Shown one piece after another: positions 33,510-37,029 of a stretch of 37,029 nt of DNA. Both the position numbers and the translations under genes were made by a program. The notes beneath the pieces were generated by a model. That model did not search any database, had not been told where the DNA came from, and worked only from the letters and a program-made list of their open reading frames with translations. The stretch comes from SFDP01 sp051653625 (GTDB taxonomy: Bacteria; Bacillota; Clostridia; Lachnospirales; Lachnospiraceae). How positions within the stretch are numbered: the first letter of the stretch is position 1; every line of letters begins with the position of its first letter. The DNA is taken from assembly GCA_051653625.1 (NCBI GenBank), contig JBOFWM010000030.1, forward strand, positions 1 through 37,029. The letters run 5' to 3'.

Positions 33510-34805
33510 TTGAGCAAAAAAAAAGAATCAAAAATATGGTATAAGTTAGACTTATCCGCTATTGTATATCCGACCTTACAAAGAAAAGACTTTTCATCTG
33601 TTTACAGATTAAGTGTATTACTACACGTTACTATTGACCCCCAATTATTGCAACAAGCAATTGACATGACTCTCCCTAGATTTCCTACTTATAAGGTTTC
33701 TATTCGAAAAGGATTATTTTGGAGATATCTTGAACCTAATCATCGTCCCGGCCCATTTGTGCAAGAAGATGTCAGAAATTTTTGTATGCCAATGTCCTTT
33801 AATTCAAATAATCATTATCTTATCCGATTTTATTATTATGAAAATAAAATCTCCTTAGAAGCACATCATAGTCTTGGAGATGGAACTGGTGGTATGAGTT
33901 TGCTTCATACCGTTACTGCTGTTTATTTAAGATTGCTTGGTCATAAAATATCGAATAAATATTTAGTTCTAGACATCAATACAGAACCAGATCCAAGCGA
34001 ATTAGAAGATGCATATATGAAATATTCCAATGCTTCCGTTCGTCCACCAAGACCTAGCGAAAAAACATATCGTGTTCGTGGTACGAAAGATGAATTCCAT
34101 ACCTTTAATGTTATTAATGGAATTCTATCGGTTAAGCAAGTATTAGAAGTTTCTAAAAAATATAATGCAACCATAACAGAATATCTTAATGCAGTATTAT
34201 TATATGCTCTACTACAAAAGCAAAAAAATGAATTTCATATTAAAGAAAAACCTGTTCGCTTGGCAATGCCTGTAAATTTGCGACGTTTTTTCCCTACTAA
34301 AACACTTCGAAATTTTATTACAATGATATACCCTTCTATCGATCCAAGACTAGGGGATTATACATTTGAAGAAATCGTGACTCATGTTCATAACTATATG
34401 AAATACTATATTAATGAAAAGTTTTTACGTGGAGATATTACAACAAATGCTGCAACTCAAAAAAATTTAATGATACGTATTACTCCATTATTTATTAAAG
34501 ATTTTGTTGTAAAAACATTTTACCGAAAAGTTCAAGATAAAAACTCTTCTGCTGGACTTACGAACATGGGTGCTTTAAAAGTTCCTGAAGATATGGCTCC
34601 CTTTATAAAACGTTTTGATATTTATATGGGCCAACCTTTTTCTTCACGTACAAATTGTGCCATAATAAGTTTTAACGATACTTTAACCATCAATTTTGCA
34701 AGCTGTATTATAGAAGCGGATGTTGAACGTTATTTTTTCCGTAAACTTGTAGAAGATGGAATTGATGTTTTGATTGAAACAAATCGAGAAAATAGTTTTT
34801 TATAA
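33510..34805 (+). CDS. Condensation-type acyltransferase (alcohol acetyltransferase-like)
   Basis: 431 residues starting at TTG 33510, six bases after AGGAGA; no ATG is close. HHSLGDG (119-125) is the HHxxxDG active-site motif of BAHD/condensation/wax-synthase-type acyltransferases, and the second half has the typical VNLRRFFPTKTLRNF and FNDTLTINFASC segments (DFGWG-like position). No membrane segment and no carrier-protein domain, so it is not a full NRPS. The family transfers acyl groups from CoA or a carrier to an alcohol or amine; the substrate is unknown. It forms an operon with a DUF6320 membrane protein and diverges from a hydrolase. Confidence 0.88.
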   Translation: MSKKKESKIWYKLDLSAIVYPTLQRKDFSSVYRLSVLLHVTIDPQLLQQAIDMTLPRFPTYKVSIRKGLFWRYLEPNHRPGPFVQEDVRNFCMPMSFNSNNHYLIRFYYYENKISLEAHHSLGDGTGGMSLLHTVTAVYLRLLGHKISNKYLVLDINTEPDPSELEDAYMKYSNASVRPPRPSEKTYRVRGTKDEFHTFNVINGILSVKQVLEVSKKYNATITEYLNAVLLYALLQKQKNEFHIKEKPVRLAMPVNLRRFFPTKTLRNFITMIYPSIDPRLGDYTFEEIVTHVHNYMKYYINEKFLRGDITTNAATQKNLMIRITPLFIKDFVVKTFYRKVQDKNSSAGLTNMGALKVPEDMAPFIKRFDIYMGQPFSSRTNCAIISFNDTLTINFASCIIEADVERYFFRKLVEDGIDVLIETNRENSFL

Positions 34806-34821
34806 TAGAAAGGAATATCCT

Positions 34822-35526
34822 ATGTCATATTGTGTAAATTGTGGAGTAAAACTAGAAGACTCTATTAAATCTTGTCCTCTATGCAATACCCCCGTTTTAA
34901 ATCCAATGCATGAAATTGATCAAAAACCAACGCGCCCTTTTCCGAGCAAATCTGGGCAAGTAGAACATGTAAAAAGAAAAGATTTAGGAATTTTAGTATC
35001 TGTTGTTTTAATTGCGACAGGTTTTAGTTGTGGCCTATTAAATTTGCTTGTATTTACAGCAAGTTCATGGTCTCTTCTTATCATCGGTGCTTGCATTCTT
35101 TTATGGGTGCTACTAATACCCGCTGTTATATATACAAAAATGCCCGTTTATATTTATTTGATATTTGATGGCTTTGCAATATTGCTCTACCTTTTTTTAA
35201 TTTCTATTGTAACTCCTACAGACCAATGGTTTTTTGAACTTGCAATTCCTATTACTGCCATTTGTACTATACTTTCAATATTTTTTGCAATTTTATACCA
35301 TAATATATCAACTTCATTTTTAGCTACAGCACTTTATTTCTTTTTAGAAATTCCAATTTTATGTATTTTAATAGAATGCCTTGTAAGAAAATTTTTACAA
35401 ATCCCAATTTTATTAACTTGGTCTGCTGTTGTACTGACAGCTTGTACCATTGTTAATATCACTCTTATTACGGTTTTATCAAAATCTCGATTAAGAAATG
35501 CGGTTAGACGACGTTTACATTTTTAA
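34822..35526 (+). CDS. DUF6320 membrane protein with N-terminal zinc ribbon
   Basis: 234 residues. A zinc ribbon of the form C4-x2-C7, C18-x2-C21 (CVNC...CPLC) opens the protein, followed by a charged linker to about 54 and six membrane helices (about 55-78, 82-104, 107-128, 133-156, 160-182 and 190-213). This matches DUF6320 as I know it; the function is undescribed. I use ATG 34822 with AAAGGAA; the in-frame extension overlaps the acyltransferase gene. The pair of acyltransferase and DUF6320 protein recurs in Firmicutes in my recollection. It may anchor or regulate the acyltransferase or carry the product across the membrane, but this is only inference. Confidence 0.85.
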   Translation: MSYCVNCGVKLEDSIKSCPLCNTPVLNPMHEIDQKPTRPFPSKSGQVEHVKRKDLGILVSVVLIATGFSCGLLNLLVFTASSWSLLIIGACILLWVLLIPAVIYTKMPVYIYLIFDGFAILLYLFLISIVTPTDQWFFELAIPITAICTILSIFFAILYHNISTSFLATALYFFLEIPILCILIECLVRKFLQIPILLTWSAVVLTACTIVNITLITVLSKSRLRNAVRRRLHF

Positions 35527-35567
35527 AAAAGGTATCATTTTACTTTTAGTAAAATGATACCTTTTTT
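35525..35567. terminator. Bidirectional intrinsic terminator after the DUF6320 gene
   Basis: Perfect 19-bp inverted repeat (35525-35543 and 35549-35567) with a 5-base loop, A6 at one end and T6 at the other, lying between convergent genes. It serves both the DUF6320 gene and the EAL-HDOD gene. Confidence 0.93.
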
Positions 35568-35573
35568 ATTTTT

Positions 35574-36806
35574 TTATTCGCCTAATGCAACTTTTCTATA
35601 CCATACAATACTATTAATATACGCCTCGTGTAATATAGGCATGTCTATATTATACATAATCATTTGTCTTGATACTTCTTGCCAATTTGCATTCTCATAC
35701 GCTAATACAAATTTATAAAGTTCTCCATAAGTGCCAGATTTATTTAATAATGCTTCTTTTACATTTTTAGATAATGTTACTAACTCTAATGCTTCACTCA
35801 TAGGTTTTTTCAAAATAACATCTAACAATGAGAATAATCCCATTAAGAACAATTCTGATTCACTTATTGCCAAATCAAATGATTTTGCTAAATTCTCTGC
35901 AAATTTAGCTCGAATTAAGGTTAATCTTGTTAACTCATTAGGTTCTTCTGAGTACATACTATTTACAACTGCTGTGCTAATCCATTTCTTTAATTCTTTT
36001 TCACCAAGCATTGCTGCTGCATGACGAATTGAGGTTATCTCAGAATTTATTGCTATATTATTTACCATCTTAAGAAGTGAAAGCGTTAAAGAAGTATCTC
36101 GACCAATAATGTCTGCTGCCTTATCTAATTCGAACTCATCACTATTAATAGATTCTAATAATTGTAAATAATTTAATTTAATTGGAGCAATTTCATTTTC
36201 ATTCGTATTTTCAGGAACTCGATAAAATTCTCCTTCATAAAGAGAATAACCACCCTCTTTTTTTAATTGTTCAAACACTTCATGATCATCAATATTAACA
36301 GCACACAATTTAATATTTGGATATAAAGAATGGAAAAATATTTTTGCCTTACTTATAACAATCTTTTTATGATTCAAAAGTATATAATCTAATAGAACTA
36401 ACACTTCTTTGTATTCTTCAAATTGTGCAACCCCTAACTTACGAATAGCAAGTCCATACCCCTTACTTTTTAATTCTTTTAATCTCGCAATCGTCTTTTC
36501 ATCAGGAATCAAAGCGGAATCCATCAATAACACTATTCTATCACTTGGTATTGTACTTGTTGAATCAAACGTTGAAAAAATTGAAACATTTGTTACTGAA
36601 ACAAATATTTTATGATTAGGAGCCAATGTTTCTATCCCCATTTTTTCTATTATTTCAATTCCTTCTACATTGAAGGCGTCATCAAACTTTCCTGCTCCTA
36701 ATAATATTGGATTTAACAATAAATTCTTTTTTTGAGTAAACAAAGAATAAGAATCAATTTCTAATTTATCATTAAATAATGGAATCAATGTAACTAACAT
36801 ACTCAT
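35574..36806 (-). CDS. Divergent EAL-HDOD protein (YuxH/CdgJ-like)
   Basis: 410 residues. The N-terminal half (1-200) has the layout of the EAL part of YuxH-like proteins, but the EAL motif is absent (YSLFT at 20-24 occupies that place) and no metal ligands are evident, so it should not cleave c-di-GMP. The HDOD domain (about 207-400) has IIGRDTSLTLSLLKMVNN (233-250), SIRHAAAMLGEKELKKW (259-275) and LMGLFSLLDVILKKPMSEAL (321-340), which are characteristic. HDOD proteins take part in signalling, often linked to motility or surface attachment. AAGGAG lies upstream of the start (MSMLVTL). It is a single gene after a terminator. Confidence 0.85.
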   Translation of the reverse strand: MSMLVTLIPLFNDKLEIDSYSLFTQKKNLLLNPILLGAGKFDDAFNVEGIEIIEKMGIETLAPNHKIFVSVTNVSIFSTFDSTSTIPSDRIVLLMDSALIPDEKTIARLKELKSKGYGLAIRKLGVAQFEEYKEVLVLLDYILLNHKKIVISKAKIFFHSLYPNIKLCAVNIDDHEVFEQLKKEGGYSLYEGEFYRVPENTNENEIAPIKLNYLQLLESINSDEFELDKAADIIGRDTSLTLSLLKMVNNIAINSEITSIRHAAAMLGEKELKKWISTAVVNSMYSEEPNELTRLTLIRAKFAENLAKSFDLAISESELFLMGLFSLLDVILKKPMSEALELVTLSKNVKEALLNKSGTYGELYKFVLAYENANWQEVSRQMIMYNIDMPILHEAYINSIVWYRKVALGE

Positions 36807-37029
36807 CTTCTCCTTTTCATTATTATATTTGTTTTATTATACTATAATTCATTGTGATATACTATGTTTTTTTTTGTTTTATTCACATAAATTTAAAAAA
36901 GAATTTTAGATTATCCGTATAAATACTAAACTTATAAGCATTTTTAATTATATAAAAAATTTATTTTACCACTAATTTACTACTATTAATTGAGCTTTGA
37001 TATGACAATATATTTAAAGAATATAGGCA

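Noticed and set aside
36807..37029. AT-rich tail of the window, searched for genes and promoters
   Set aside because: No ORF of useful length; several TATAAT-like strings (for example near 36838) but none with a convincing -35 at proper spacing, so no promoter is called, though the EAL-HDOD promoter must lie here.

Overview
The window is AT-rich chromosomal DNA from a low-GC, Gram-positive anaerobe of the Clostridia, most like a member of the Lachnospiraceae. This rests on the dgt-dnaG-rpoD-trmK-Nif3 order, groESL under a perfect CIRCE operator, an aspartate carbamoyltransferase with a separate regulatory chain (pyrB-pyrI), an A-type RNase P RNA, and several families typical of clostridia (DUF6512, DUF5050, DUF6320, PF06541, ThrRS-like nucleoside kinase). 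I see no phage genes, insertion sequences, CRISPR arrays, rRNA or tRNA genes. The organism call is inference from gene content.

Layout. 1-3.4 kb: the start of a cut-off gene, apt, a divergent DUF6512 membrane protein, then groEL/groES on the minus strand. 3.4-7.9 kb: a degenerate GGDEF protein diverging from an ABC-F ATPase and a PHP-HAD fusion phosphatase. 8-15 kb: a long minus-strand operon, pheA - AAA+ ATPase (DUF815 type) - Ppx/GppA-HD - ppk1 - maf - small acidic protein, joining phenylalanine synthesis to polyphosphate turnover. 15-20.4 kb: a DUF5050 anchored protein; a pentapeptide-repeat protein with folC; a PF06541 membrane protein that overlaps a MATE transporter end to end; and a small PH-domain protein coupled to that transporter. 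20.5-23.8 kb: pyrBI converging on an asparaginase and ylmH. 23.87-24.21 kb: the RNase P RNA gene. 24.2-31.3 kb: dgt-dnaG-rpoD-trmK-Nif3-nucleoside kinase, a housekeeping operon for replication, transcription start and RNA modification. 31.4-35.5 kb: lrgAB with an alpha/beta hydrolase, divergent from a condensation-type acyltransferase and a DUF6320 membrane protein. 35.6-36.8 kb: a divergent EAL-HDOD protein. The last 220 bases hold no gene that I can support.

Most of the window is ordinary core genome. The least explained parts are: the hydrolase/LrgAB // acyltransferase/DUF6320 locus; the PHP-HAD fusion; the polyphosphate operon led by pheA; two c-di-GMP-type proteins that have lost their catalytic motifs; a helically phased 10-bp repeat upstream of groESL; and the repeated use of face-to-face overlapping promoters between divergent genes. 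Where an upstream in-frame extension existed, I moved starts to the codon with the better ribosome binding site or family match; these choices are explained in each entry.
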